A stretch of 21,205 nucleotides of DNA from Chara braunii (lineage: Eukaryota > Streptophyta > Charophyceae > Charales > Characeae), in contig BFEA01000530.1 in assembly GCA_003427395.1 (NCBI GenBank), positions 969,674 to 990,878 on the forward strand. The letters run 5' to 3'. Both the position numbers and the translations under genes were made by a program. The notes under the pieces are model-generated. The model was not told where the DNA came from, made no database searches, and saw only the letters and a list, made by a program, of their open reading frames with translations. Numbering within the stretch: position 1 is the stretch's first letter; the number at the start of each line of letters is the position of its first letter. Below, in pieces: positions 1-9,915 of the stretch.

Positions 1-52
<52 letters not shown>
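1..52. repeat. (CA)n microsatellite at window edge
   Basis: Uninterrupted CA dinucleotides run from the first base for about 26 units, then break into CA/CT-rich sequence. The repeat probably continues beyond the window. The CA-rich stretch is also the equivalent of the CA-rich part of the longer unit that follows, so it is best read as an expanded segment of that unit. Confidence 0.97.
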
Positions 53-57
<5 letters not shown>

Positions 58-455
58 ACACGCGCTCTCTCTCACACACATAAACACACAAACATGCGTG
101 TAGCAATGTATAATTCCATGTAATAGCGGTAGATTCACTTGATTTTGTTCATCCAATCGATGGAAGTACCAGGTCAGCCATGGAATTCGTACACTCTCAC
201 ACACCCACTCACGCACATACACACATGCACACTCACATGCGAGTGCATATTTCTGTGTTCTAGCAATAGATTCAATCGATTTTGTTGATCCTATCGATGG
301 AAGTACCGGGTCAGCCGCGAAATTCGCACACTCTCACACACCCACTCATGCACATACACACACGCAACCAAACAAACAACTGCGGCGATGTATATTTTCA
401 TATTGTAGCAGCAGATTCATACGATTTTACTCATCTTATTGGTGGAAGTACCACA
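53..455 (+). repeat. Tandem array of ~137-145 bp units (three copies)
   Basis: The core AGATTCA...GATTTT...GGAAGTACC occurs at 131, 268 and 413, giving periods of 137 and 145 bp. Between cores lies a CA-rich arm (CACTCTCACACACCCACTCA appears in two of them). Copies 1 and 2 are similar; copy 3 is more diverged and loses similarity after about 455. This is a minisatellite-like array with a CA microsatellite nested in each unit. It has no coding function that I can see. Confidence 0.85.
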
Positions 456-534
456 AGACCAATTGTGAGATCGACGACTTACCCGTTTCTCTCTCTCCTC
501 GTCGTCGTCATTGTTAGTAGACAACTCGATGCTC

Positions 535-1120
535 CTTGTATGCAACACGACCCGTCACGATGTGCAACATACCGATACCACAACATGCCCACACGACAGA
601 CACAAAACAAGCACTCAACAAGTCGGGCGGATGGCTGGCTCCTCCTCACGATGCCGTTAGTAGATGCATCACGCATCACGCAAGTCCCCACCGTCGCCCA
701 TGGTAAGGAGCGAACCGTCACCTACGGTAAGTGGCGAATGCAAGACCGAGGTTACATGCGGCACCGCGTTATGGAGCGTCTCGGACGACAAATCAAATCC
801 TTCTTACCAAGTCACGAGATCACCCATCTGAACGCAGCGGAACCACAACGCAGCACGATCATTCTCGTTGTGAAGCATACCGAGACGACAGCATGGGGGA
901 TACATCATGCACAACGCACATTCCAATAAGTCGAGTGATAACATGCCCGACTTCACGACCTCACGACGTCACCGACGGATGCATTGCCCATCACGTAAGT
1001 CTCAATCCTCGCATATGGTAAGCAGTGGATGAGGGGCCGTGGCCACCTGTGCCACTAGCACATGGCGCCTCTCATATGGTCGCGGAGTGCAGTGCCTCCT
1101 TACCAAGTCGCATCACCTCT
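535..1120 (+). repeat. Old imperfect tandem duplication (~290-360 bp period)
   Basis: Blocks recur in the same order: GCATACCGA/CATACCGAT near 570 and 875, AACATGCCC at 582 and 940, GATGCAT...CATCACG...ATGGTAAG at 662 and 977, and CTTACCAAGTC near 811 and 1098. The offset varies, so indels have accumulated. An open frame crosses the region on the plus strand, but it also runs through the CA-rich repeats upstream and resembles no family, so I do not call it a gene. Confidence 0.6.
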
Positions 1121-1240
1121 TCGCAATGAAACCGTTGTTGTGAGTGCGAACACAAGGACAACACTACAACAAAGTCGCACCCGCTCTCCCCGAAAACTAC
1201 GGGATAAGGGAGCTATAGCTGACAGTCAGCGATAGGTAAG

Positions 1241-1328
1241 TTCCCCCCTCCCCTTCTCTTTTCTTCTCTTTCTCCTTCTTCTTCTTCTTCTTCTTCTTCT
1301 TCTTCTTCCTCCTCTTCTCCTCTCTCTT
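1241..1328 (+). repeat. 88-nt polypyrimidine tract with (CTT)11
   Basis: Every base from 1241 to 1328 is C or T. A pure (CTT)11 microsatellite occupies about 1275-1307. A tract this long, with partial mirror symmetry, could adopt triplex (H-DNA) structure; that is inferred from composition only. Confidence 0.95.
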
Positions 1329-1859
1329 ATTTTATCTCCTCCTCGTGGGCCTCCTTCTTCCGCACGATCATCTTCTTTTTTCTGCGCGTTCCACCTCCGC
1401 CGGAGACAGATTAAGTAGCGTGAATCCTTGAAAACTACCTACGGCCTGGAGCGGGTAAGAGAGAATAAAATAAATAGTAGGAAATATAGGAAAAACGAAT
1501 CTAACTAAATAACGAAAGTAATAATAAAACAAGAAAAAGAAATTAAAAATAAATAAATAATCGAACTACTACCATTTGTACGTGCCAAGTGTCGGACCCC
1601 CGTCACTACAGGCCCAGATTCAACTAACTACTGTTCTTTCCTAAGTCCTAAGTCACGGGTTCGAGTCCCCACAACTAAATGAGGATTCGAAAATACGGTC
1701 CCCAAGCGTAGCTAAAATCAGAAAAAGGAGCTAGCTCAGGGCCTGGTAGATTCGTTTCTTGTATCTATCGCTTAATAATCTGCACCTAAACCTACTAAGC
1801 TAGCTCCCACTTCAGGTAGAAGGGGAGCAACTCCACTGTATATATAGAATATGGGGCTC
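1329..1859. other. Intergenic, no gene seen
   Basis: No open frame with family resemblance. An A-rich stretch at 1460-1560 is followed by sequence carrying GGTTCGAGTCC at 1658-1668. That matches the RNA polymerase III B-box consensus, but no convincing A-box lies 30-60 bp upstream, so a tRNA-derived SINE is possible yet unproven. Confidence 0.5.
1727..1807. repeat. Perfect 10-bp inverted repeat, ~80 bp total span
   Basis: GGAGCTAGCT at 1727-1736 is the exact reverse complement of AGCTAGCTCC at 1798-1807, separated by 61 nt. The span is tRNA-sized, and the left arm runs into TAGCTCAGGG...GGTAGA, which resembles a tRNA D-arm. There is no T-loop motif (GGTTCGANNCC) in the right half, so I do not call a tRNA. 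Confidence 0.6.
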
Positions 1860-1879
1860 AGTCCGACCAGCGTCATAAG

Positions 1880-2010
1880 CTCGTTTGTAAGTCTGTGTGT
1901 GTGCACGCTTGCTGGTCTGCGCGCTTGTTTAACTATTTGTCCGTCGGAGTGTGTGCATTTCCCGCGGGTCTGTGTGTGTCCCGCAGGTCTGTGTATGTCT
2001 CGTAGGGGCA
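1880..2010 (+). repeat. GT-rich stretch with short ~19 bp repeats
   Basis: CCGC(G/A)GGTCTGTGT occurs at about 1962 and 1981, inside GT-rich sequence with several TCTGTGTGTGT-like words from 1888. It is a short degenerate minisatellite. Confidence 0.6.
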
Positions 2011-2052
2011 CCTGTTTGTTTGAGTGGCCCCGCACGACTGATACTTATCTAT

Positions 2053-2150
2053 AGCTGTAACTTTGAGGGTTGCAGCGGGAAAACACTCAGGTAGTGCGGG
2101 CAGGTCTATGACACTTTGAGCAACGGGGAGAAACACTCAAGTAGTAGGTC
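2053..2150 (+). repeat. 53-bp tandem duplication
   Basis: ACTTTGAG...(A)AACACTCA(G/A)GTAGT occurs at about 2060 and again 53 bp later. The copies differ by small indels and substitutions. The repeat lies in unique-looking sequence with no gene. Confidence 0.75.
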
Positions 2151-3060
2151 GACCGATACCACTAAAGCATCGGTAGATGCGCAAGGAGCCGACCACCGAG
2201 CAGAAGAAGACAAAAGTCAACATTTTAGAGGCCCAGTAGCGGTAAGTACGCGAGTACCAACCCATGTAGCCTTAGTCTATGGCATGTGGTGACAATATAA
2301 AAACTTGCAATAATATTTTCCCTTCGAAAGGATGGAAGTACCAATTGCTTAGGTGGCCGGACAACCAGGAAGTTAGGCAAATGTGTCGCTACATATGGAA
2401 GACCAAGCGAGCCTCAACCTCACTTGTGGTATGAAAGTTTGGGTGACATGCCGATTGAGAAAACGCTAGCTTTCATGACACTATTACTGAGCAAACAATT
2501 ATATACTTCAAACCTCTCTGACCATTTTTTTTTTTTTTTTTTTTTTTTTGTCGGGACATATATTAATTTAGCTCGGCTAACGTACTTGACGCTTTAAGTT
2601 TCTGTACGTGTCGTAGGTTTACTTGACAAACACTAACACAACCGACCGTTCGACCGTTTCAGTCGAAAGGTATTACTATTGATCCTAACCATCATAGCTT
2701 TTAATGCGCTCGCATACTAACAAAAAATTCTCATCGATTTGCCCCAGCCTCAATGGTAGAGGAAATCGTTTCAAGGTGTTGAGCGAAAAACATATACACT
2801 TTTAAGTTTAGACCAATTCCGACATGGTGGTCGGTGCAATTGGTGTGTCGACTGTAAAAACATGGCCAAATACCCTTGTAAAGGTATCTGATCCGACAAT
2901 ATTCCTAGACCCTATTAAGCGACATCCCCGTCGTTATGGACGTTTAACACAATCGTTCATACAATTTCTCCTCATATCGTTTCCCGTGATAAAATCAATT
3001 GATAAAATATGACATGATCGATTACAATATTGGACAAATGATGCAATACAAAACAGTAAA
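2151..3060. other. Intergenic, no gene seen
   Basis: Unique-looking sequence apart from a T25 run. The open frames here are about 60 codons or shorter and show no family resemblance, as expected by chance. I see nothing else to annotate. Confidence 0.5.
2525..2549. repeat. T25 homopolymer
   Basis: Twenty-five uninterrupted T residues. A minus-strand retroposon poly(A) tail would look like this, but the sequence to the right shows no recognisable LINE or SINE body, so only the homopolymer is claimed. Confidence 0.95.
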
Positions 3061-6000
3061 TGTACTTATCTTTTTCTTTTGAAAGAAATGGAAAACCATT
3101 TTCCAAAATAAGGTACATATTTGATAAGTGGATAACCAATTTCAAGTTTTTTTATTGAAGTATGGTCAAGATTTGCATTGCCTTCATTGGTCCGTTCCAC
3201 CATTACAGGGATTTTAACGCGGGTCTCCCACATACTCTGACTCTCAACCCAAAGTCAATACACAAATGATGGGTATACTAGATTTGTACTACAATGGTAA
3301 AAGTCACCAAGAGAGACAGTAGTCATCTTCGTCACAACTTTAAACTTTCTTCTCATATCCTCGTTGGTTGTCTGTGGAGTCAATGAACTTTAACTCTTGG
3401 ACGCGGATCTTAACTGAAGCCATATTACCATTCCGCCCAAAGTCTAATGCGAGGGGATTAGCGTTCTTGGTCTTAACCCACCACAGTCTGGTTGATCAGG
3501 GCAAATTTGTGGTCCATCATGTTGTTGTATTAATAGTGGTTTCCGTATTGGTTACGCAATAATGAGTGAATCCTCCTATCTTGGGTTTTACCGAACTTCT
3601 AAACCTGACTCTCGACTCCTCTAGTACCACCTGAATTGATTCCCTCAAATAGGGTGGTCATCCTTCAAGTTTCAACTCTGGGTCAAGACCAAAAGGTTCG
3701 CTGTCTGGTTATAGTTGGTCAGCAGCCCACTTAAGGAGTTACGTCCCAACGATGCCAAATTTTCACCATAGGCTTGGTAATTTAATCCCTCAGACTGACC
3801 TCCAAGAGTGGATGAACGATGTTCATTTCAAAAATATATATATATCCAAAAAACTCATTGACCATTTTCATCATTGTCAGGTTGCCACTTAAGGGTCGTG
3901 TCCTTCAAGCCTCGATCACGGCTCAGTCAGACTCACATATCATGGATCTATCAAAATAAGTAAAACCCGTCAAAAACTCAAAATAAATATATATTTTTTT
4001 TTGGCTTTCACAACATCATCGATGCAAAAGATATATTTTCATAACATCAACAATTCCGAACTATCTTATTTTTAGAATCTTATGATCTTATCTCAGACCA
4101 ACTCCATTAGGATGGGGAATGACGTATTTTGCAAAAGAAACACAACTTGAATATATTTCAAATGTGACACATCTCATGTTTCTTTTGAAACACGACACAT
4201 CTTTGGTGTATAACTAATTTTAATAATTTCATGATTCAAAATAAGACTCAATTTTTAAGGTCACACTCAAACTCTCATTTTGGGTCAGATCCTAGATAAT
4301 TGAAATAAAGATTGATTCAATCATGTACCGCATAAATATATGTATAATACTCACGTCCGAGTATTAATCAGAACGTACTCAAGAAGGACTACATTTTCTC
4401 TTAGATAGTCATTAAACATATAAATGATATCATGTCAATCAAATCGAATTCATCAGTGAGGGAATAAATCATAAACAAATTTTACTGAACATAGGGTTTT
4501 CCCCTGTTTTCACGAAACTTTACAATACAAATGTAAAAGATATCATAAGTCATAAATAAATAATATACCTTGAATAAGTAAGTAATATTACAAAAAATTA
4601 TTCAAACTATAAGGGAAATAAATGACAAATTTAAAACAATTAATCACATAATTTCAAACAATAATAAACTGGTAACAATAACAATGAGAATAATGATTAC
4701 GAATGAAAACTCTGCAAAAACAATCACAATTGAGTTACACAAATAACAATTATGATGACATAACATTTATTGTTTTTTTTTGTTTAACAAAGATGTACTT
4801 GTTCAGGGGAGTTGTAATCCTGCCAAAGAGATAACATCTTAGATCCTGAACCCTGCTATAAGACTAAGCCTCACCACAACTCCTTCCGATTTCAATGCTC
4901 GTACCTTGACGACCTCATCACGCACAGTATGACAACCCCGTTCACTTCCTTCTAATGCCCACTTGATAATGTAACTTGTTTTAGTTTAACACACAAAACT
5001 TTATTCATGACAAGTAGTAATTGCCTTACTTTTCATTTAAGTTCAGACAAGGCTTATAACATGTTCCTCCCTTTCGATGATAATGTAATTATTTCCCCGT
5101 TTGCAAGGAAAAGTGACAACTCCTCACTATGGATCAGAAACATGGTTCCGGCATGAGTCTCTTTACCACCTACAAAACTTTAATATACTATCTTTAAGCC
5201 GCTCGGAAAGAATATCAATCAACATTGCAATCTTTCAAATAATATATTCTGCATGTTGACATCCCTTGAGATAATTTATTCACTTCAAAGGTGGGTCACT
5301 TTATTCACCTTCAGTCTCATACAAAATGTGAATTTCATACAACTTTTTTACCCGTATTGAAGAAAATGATTCATAAACATATCCACGATGGTACAAACAG
5401 TCACAAAGCAACCACTTATATACATATTTATAACAATTTTTAACTTCACTCAATAAAGAACAAGACATATAATGATACATCACTTGAAACATATCTTATT
5501 CATTCCCATATACACGCATTCATACCTAGTCATGCACATTTATTATAGTGAGAATACATAGTTTTATCATTGTTTATATATAATACTGTAATTCAAGGAA
5601 TTTGATAACCTACAAGTGGATACTCTCGTACTTTTATCCTATTGAGTACAATATTAAAGGAGATAAGTTCTTAAGTAGATAGTCTTATATTATATTTTTA
5701 CATGATATAATTTTTAATGTTTAACCAATCGATAAAATTCATTTTTTTAAATATATTTTTCAAGAATCAGATAAATTTGATCAGTCTCTTTATGCAATGA
5801 TTCCTAAAGCTAATTCATTATTATATTCTATCTATCATACACAACCTCAAACAAATACATATTTTTCAAGTGACTTAATATTACGCTCGCTTTACTATTC
5901 GTCCCTAAGGATTAATCAGTTACTAAGTAAGTGATGAAATAATTAATTTGTATCACATGATCTTTTAAGGGTTAAATATTATTTTAATAAACAATTCTTA

Positions 6001-6500
6001 ACAATGAAACTCTATACCACATTGTCATAATGTTATAAACATAAAATAGTCGGTCTCTAACGGTTGAGATAACCAAGCATCGTATTAATTACCTTTATAT
6101 CATTTATTTACCCATATCATCTTACCCTATGATTATAAACAGTTTTCTAAGACCTTATTATCATACACACCATAAGTTTGCCCTTTCAAAATCTATACCA
6201 AAGATCGAGGTTCCTTGTACGGGAGTAGACCTAATATATGTTAATTCACCGCTACTCAAACATACTTATCACATAGATGACTTCACTACAGTATAATTCC
6301 GGCCATTAAACAAGTTTAAAGTATATATTCTCATAGTTTTACTATATTTGGCAGACTTTCAGAGGGGGTGGTTATTTTAAGCAAATAGTCATAAACTCAT
6401 ATGTTGCTCGATACAACTGCCAAAGTTAGAATATTATCAAGAGACCGAGTCTATCATTAGGATCATACTTGCGGCACATCCCGTGCGCGGGGTCGTCACA
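3061..6500. other. AT-rich gene desert
   Basis: About 3.4 kb of AT-rich DNA with many short A/T tracts and stops in all frames. The few open frames are about 60 codons long and resemble nothing. Vague similarity between patches near 3640-3760 and 3880-3930 (CACTTAAGG followed by a CGT-CC word) is too weak to call a repeat. I see no gene, RNA or promoter. Confidence 0.6.
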
Positions 6501-6513
6501 CAAGCGGAGCAAA

Positions 6514-6542
6514 GCGCACATGCATGCACGCGCGCGCACGTG
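6514..6542. other. 29-nt alternating purine-pyrimidine tract (Z-DNA-like)
   Basis: Every base alternates purine and pyrimidine through GCGCACATGCATGCACG... to GTG. The block is rich in CG and CA steps, which established biophysics associates with Z-DNA formation. It sits abruptly at the right edge of the AT-rich desert and is followed by two A-runs. Confidence 0.8.
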
Positions 6543-6583
6543 ATGCAACACATCACAAAAAAAAAATTAAAAAAAAATTGAAA

Positions 6584-6600
6584 GGACAGGGTGGGGTGGG
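6584..6600 (+). other. G-tract cluster
   Basis: GG-ACA-GGG-T-GGGG-T-GGG has four G runs, but the first has only two Gs. At best it could form a two-tier quadruplex. No gene context assigns it a role. Confidence 0.5.
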
Positions 6601-6867
6601 CAAACTTGCCTCTCGCTTTCGAAAATCAAACTGCAAGATGGAGAAAAATTGGCGTCACCCCATATTCCAACACTTTTAATACATTGTGTGCGTGCTGGTG
6701 TGTATATTCTAATTGTGTCTAGTCTCATTTTCGAATATGAATTAGCAAGGACCTCTCGTGGAGCATATAGGGACATAAGACTTCTGGTTTGTCTGCTTGG
6801 GCCGATGTCTGGATTCGAATTCAGGTCTGTGCATCACAGTTATGAGCATTAATTCTTTTTTTTATCG

Positions 6868-6921
6868 TTTTTCTTTTGTTTCTCATTTTTCTTTTGTTTC
6901 TCGTTTTTATTTTCTTAGAAA
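6868..6921 (+). repeat. 18-bp T-rich minisatellite, ~3 copies
   Basis: TTTTTCTTTTGTTTCTC(A/G) occurs at 6868-6885 and 6886-6903, followed by a diverged third copy. The tract follows a GGATTCGAATTC word near 6811 that loosely resembles a Pol III B-box. A decayed SINE tail is conceivable but not supported further. Confidence 0.85.
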
Positions 6922-6927
6922 TACGTG

Positions 6928-7140
6928 TAGTGACCCTAAGGGCCTCTACTCACCACATGCACAAAAGATAAAACATATGGCGGCATATTTTTCCAAGTTC
7001 TAGGAAAAAAATCATTCTAATTCTGCACATTGATAGTGACCTTAAGGGCCTCTATTTACGACATGCACAAAAAACGAAACATACGGTAATGGATTATTCC
7101 ACGTTCTAATAGATGATTTTTTTTCAATTCTGCACATTTG
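6928..7140 (+). repeat. 106-bp tandem duplication (two copies)
   Basis: Copy 1 (6928-7033) and copy 2 (7034-7140) share TAGTGACC(C/T)TAAGGGCCTC at the left, ACATGCACAAAA in the middle and AATTCTGCACATT at the right. Length is almost unchanged between copies and divergence is moderate. Nothing in the unit looks coding. Confidence 0.93.
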
Positions 7141-7376
7141 GTTGGTACTGCATCCAAACCCTTAGAATCACGTACAGAAACGAACAGGGTCTAGCGAAGT
7201 GAGCAATCTATAACAGTTGAAACACAGACGTGAATATGAATCTTGAATATATATTCAGTCAGCTCGTGCTCCACTTTGTATTCACTGTCTACCTCGATTT
7301 TGGTGGAGGGTCCTTGCTAAAATTGTTGCAAGAACCCTTCAGATTACCAGCATGGACCCTTTGATAAGTGTGAAGG

Positions 7377-7439
7377 TTTTTTTTTTTTTTTTTTTTTTAA
7401 TACACACAAATCCCTTAAAAAAAAAAAAAAAAAAAAAAA
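7377..7439. repeat. T22 / A23 inverted homopolymer pair
   Basis: T runs from 7377 to 7398 and A from 7417 to 7439, with an 18-nt spacer. Together they form a nearly perfect 22-bp A:T hairpin or cruciform. Such pairs are also prone to replication slippage and assembly length errors. Confidence 0.95.
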
Positions 7440-8241
7440 CAATTTGCACATCACCTATTTGCGCACACACACACCTCACAACACACCAAAGAAGTGCGTC
7501 ACAAGTATGATTAAGACCTATCTCATATAACTCTAAAAGTTTGATGATCTATTTAGATTCTATAAACAATAAACTAATAGGGTTAGTTTAATTTACAATC
7601 CTAAAGTAAAAAAATATGATGTATGAGATCGCGAACACACGTGGTCTTCAAGTAGGTAGCCTAACAACTATAAATGTTCCCAGGGTTCAACGGGTCTATT
7701 CAACATTCACATACATCATCCAACTTCAAAGGATAACTAACAGTACGCACCATCTTTCTTTCTTCATTTTAGCGGGATCCTTTCTCGTCATTCAAGAGAG
7801 GTACTGTAATGACGAGACATAGAGAAGAGATAATCTTGCATTGATTTTGATGACATGAAAACTACTACCAAGTCAATCAAGCTTAACCATTTTTAGATTT
7901 TTGACAATTAGCATGAATTAGAGATTCAAGCTTAAACTACCGGTCCTTCCGCCAGCCAAAACCCCTCGGCCCGGTGAGCTAGAGTCGGGTTGTACAGAGG
8001 GGCGACGATCACTGTTCGTCACAGGCGGGTCCAATCTCGCCATTTGCAAGCGACAACTTTGCCGATTTTTTGTGCTCAGAATAATTCATCAAAAAGTCTG
8101 CAAATTTAAGGGTCCATAGATTATGTCGTAAAATATCAGAAAACAAATACAAACTATTTTGATCGTCAAATATTCGCTACGCCGATTTGGTGCATTTTTG
8201 CAAATTCTATTTTTTTAGGCCCAACCGGTTTTCAACTCTAT
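7440..8241. other. No gene seen; mixed composition
   Basis: AT-rich to about 7930, then a GC-richer patch (about 7940-8040), then AT-rich again. The abrupt composition change suggests a repeat boundary, but no terminal repeat, primer-binding site or coding motif can be placed. Confidence 0.4.
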
Positions 8242-8325
8242 ACTACCAGTACCCGTGAGGTTTCTGACGTCAGGGGGACTACCAGTACCCCCGAGGTTTC
8301 TGATGTTAGGGGGACTGGTGGTTTA
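8242..8325 (+). repeat. 36-bp tandem repeat with TGACGTCA palindrome
   Basis: ACTACCAGTACCC(G/C) begins copy 1 (8242-8277) and copy 2 (8278-8313); a short third start (ACTGGTGGT) follows. Copy 1 contains the perfect palindrome TGACGTCA at 8265-8272, the binding site of CREB/TGA-type bZIP factors; copy 2 has TGATGTTA instead. Repeats of this kind occur in LTR promoter regions, but no LTR ends can be defined here. Confidence 0.85.
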
Positions 8326-9505
8326 ATTAGAACAAGCATTCCATTCTTGTTAGCTCAGGACAAGCAACGCCTGAACCCACTATGGTTGCCTTTTAGACTA
8401 TTCTCCTATATGGTAAGATAAGAGATAAACCTTCCATAGATTGTTATGGTATAAAAAGAAAAGCACAAACATGATACATAAGCAATGTTTCACTTATGCG
8501 ACATGTGAAACGAAGAGTGAACCATATATGCACGATGGCAGTGGAAACGCAAGGTGAGGCGGTTGGGGAAGGATAATTAACTATCGAGGACAAGGTAGGA
8601 AGGAAGGTGCGAGGGTAACATTTTATAGGATAAGTAAGAAAATTCGACTTAAAGCGTAAGTATCGTAGTATTGCTTGCGCTTATAATAATACTAAGTCAT
8701 CCTGCAAGGGAATGAACTATGCTTCAGTCAGTCCTTTTGGCGATGGCGCAACCTCACATCTTCCCATATTTTTTCCTTATTTTCCTTTTAGGAAGTCAAT
8801 AGACATATGGAGAGATTTTCCCTTGCCGCCTTCCTCTTATTCTGTCGGTTTCTGCCTTGTGTGCCTTAGGCGGCACAACAAATAAATATTTTATGCACAG
8901 GTAGAACAACATTCGTAAGCCTATAAAAGGTAGAAGTTAACAAGTAGGAGATATAATGGTACAATACTCTGCATAAGTTAACACAGTACTCATATACGAT
9001 TACGAAATCATCATGCGAGCAATGTTAGGCGGGAACTATGTAAGGGTGAGATAGTAACGTGAATGACTAGACTTATCGAGCATGAGAATAGATCTAGCGG
9101 GAGTGTAAATAAAGTTAGATTGGGTCGACTATTTCACTCTCTGCTCTTTATGGTTTACAAAACTTTCGCCGGGTTGCTAGCTATATAAATTAATTCAATT
9201 ACTCGGGCTGACACGTCGCTTTAACGAAAGTCAAAGCATCTTGGTCAATCCTCGGGTCTCATCAAGCCAAGGTTTGAGGAGACATGTCGTGCTCACGAAA
9301 AGTAGATGTTACGATCCAGTGCTTTAATTTTACTCTAACAGCCACAACTTATTAGGAGTCAATATGACACTACAACTATCACCATACATTCGAAGCGCAT
9401 TGAGGATAAACCAGGATAATGAGCATGAGATATAGTGTCATCCTATTTGCAAAAAAAGTTATTGGCATTCCAGATTACACAATAGATAACATATATGTGA
9501 AACTA
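8326..9505. other. Unresolved region downstream of RNase H remnant
   Basis: On the minus strand this follows the RNase H remnant, so integrase and the 3' LTR would be expected. I looked for an HHCC zinc finger, a DD(35)E region and chromodomain-like sequence and found none. Frames are broken every few tens of codons. This could be a heavily decayed LTR or unrelated DNA. Confidence 0.35.
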
Positions 9506-9829
9506 ATAATTCAAGCAAAATGACGAAACTCGGGTAACATCCGAGATGACGAGTATAACTTTCAAAGGGGTGGTTTGGAAACATATGAATGTAATATTAT
9601 CAAGTTCATCCTCTGTCGGAATTGTTGGATATATTTGTCGATGCTTCTTGATAGCACCGATCACAACAGATGCATCAGTTCTCAGGATAAACCTCCTTCC
9701 AAGAACATAGTGCCTAAAGCACCCAAGGGAGCGGATGATTGCAAACAATTGTTTTTTGAATTATGTGTAGCCTCTTTCCGTAAAATTGAGAGTTCTGCTT
9801 TCAAACCTTACAGTTTTTCCTCTTCTCAC
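9506..9829 (-). pseudogene. Ty3/Gypsy-type RNase H fragment (pseudogene)
   Basis: RNase H in these elements degrades the RNA strand of the RNA:DNA hybrid during reverse transcription. The frame begins VRFESRTLNFTERGYT, then has a TAA at 9761-9763, then continues in the same frame with LFAIIRSLGCFRHYVLG and RRFILRTD. This matches the family pattern (Y-x-S-R-x-L-x-x-x-E-x-x-Y, then E-L-x-A-I, F-R-x-Y-L-x-G and F-x-L-R-T-D), including the catalytic-region Asp of RTD. Resemblance fades after about 9640, and the tail to the stop at 9503 is unassigned. The preceding reverse transcriptase is missing. Caulimovirid RNase H has a similar layout, so Gypsy versus pararetrovirus is not settled. Confidence 0.7.
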
Positions 9830-9915
9830 CTACAATATGATTAACAGACATATAATTTGTCAAAACTCGCTGAACAATATTCTCAGTGCTTAGATTGCAC
9901 CCTCTTCGTCTCTCA

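Noticed and set aside
282-929. 215-codon plus-strand open frame
   Set aside because: It runs through the CA-rich tandem repeat and an old duplication, has low-complexity His/Thr-rich sequence and resembles no family; a shadow of repeat DNA is more likely.
1727-1807. tRNA gene
   Set aside because: The 10-bp closing stem and D-arm-like start are present, but there is no T-loop motif and the arms cannot be laid out as a cloverleaf.
2525-2549. LINE/SINE insertion marked by the T25 run
   Set aside because: No retroposon body or target duplication is visible on either side.
6797-6870. SINE with B-box GGATTCGAATTC
   Set aside because: Two mismatches to the consensus and no A-box; the T-rich tract after it is a simple 18-bp minisatellite.
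8326-9505. Integrase and 3' LTR
   Set aside because: Expected downstream of RNase H, but no HHCC, DDE or terminal TG...CA structure with a matching partner was found.
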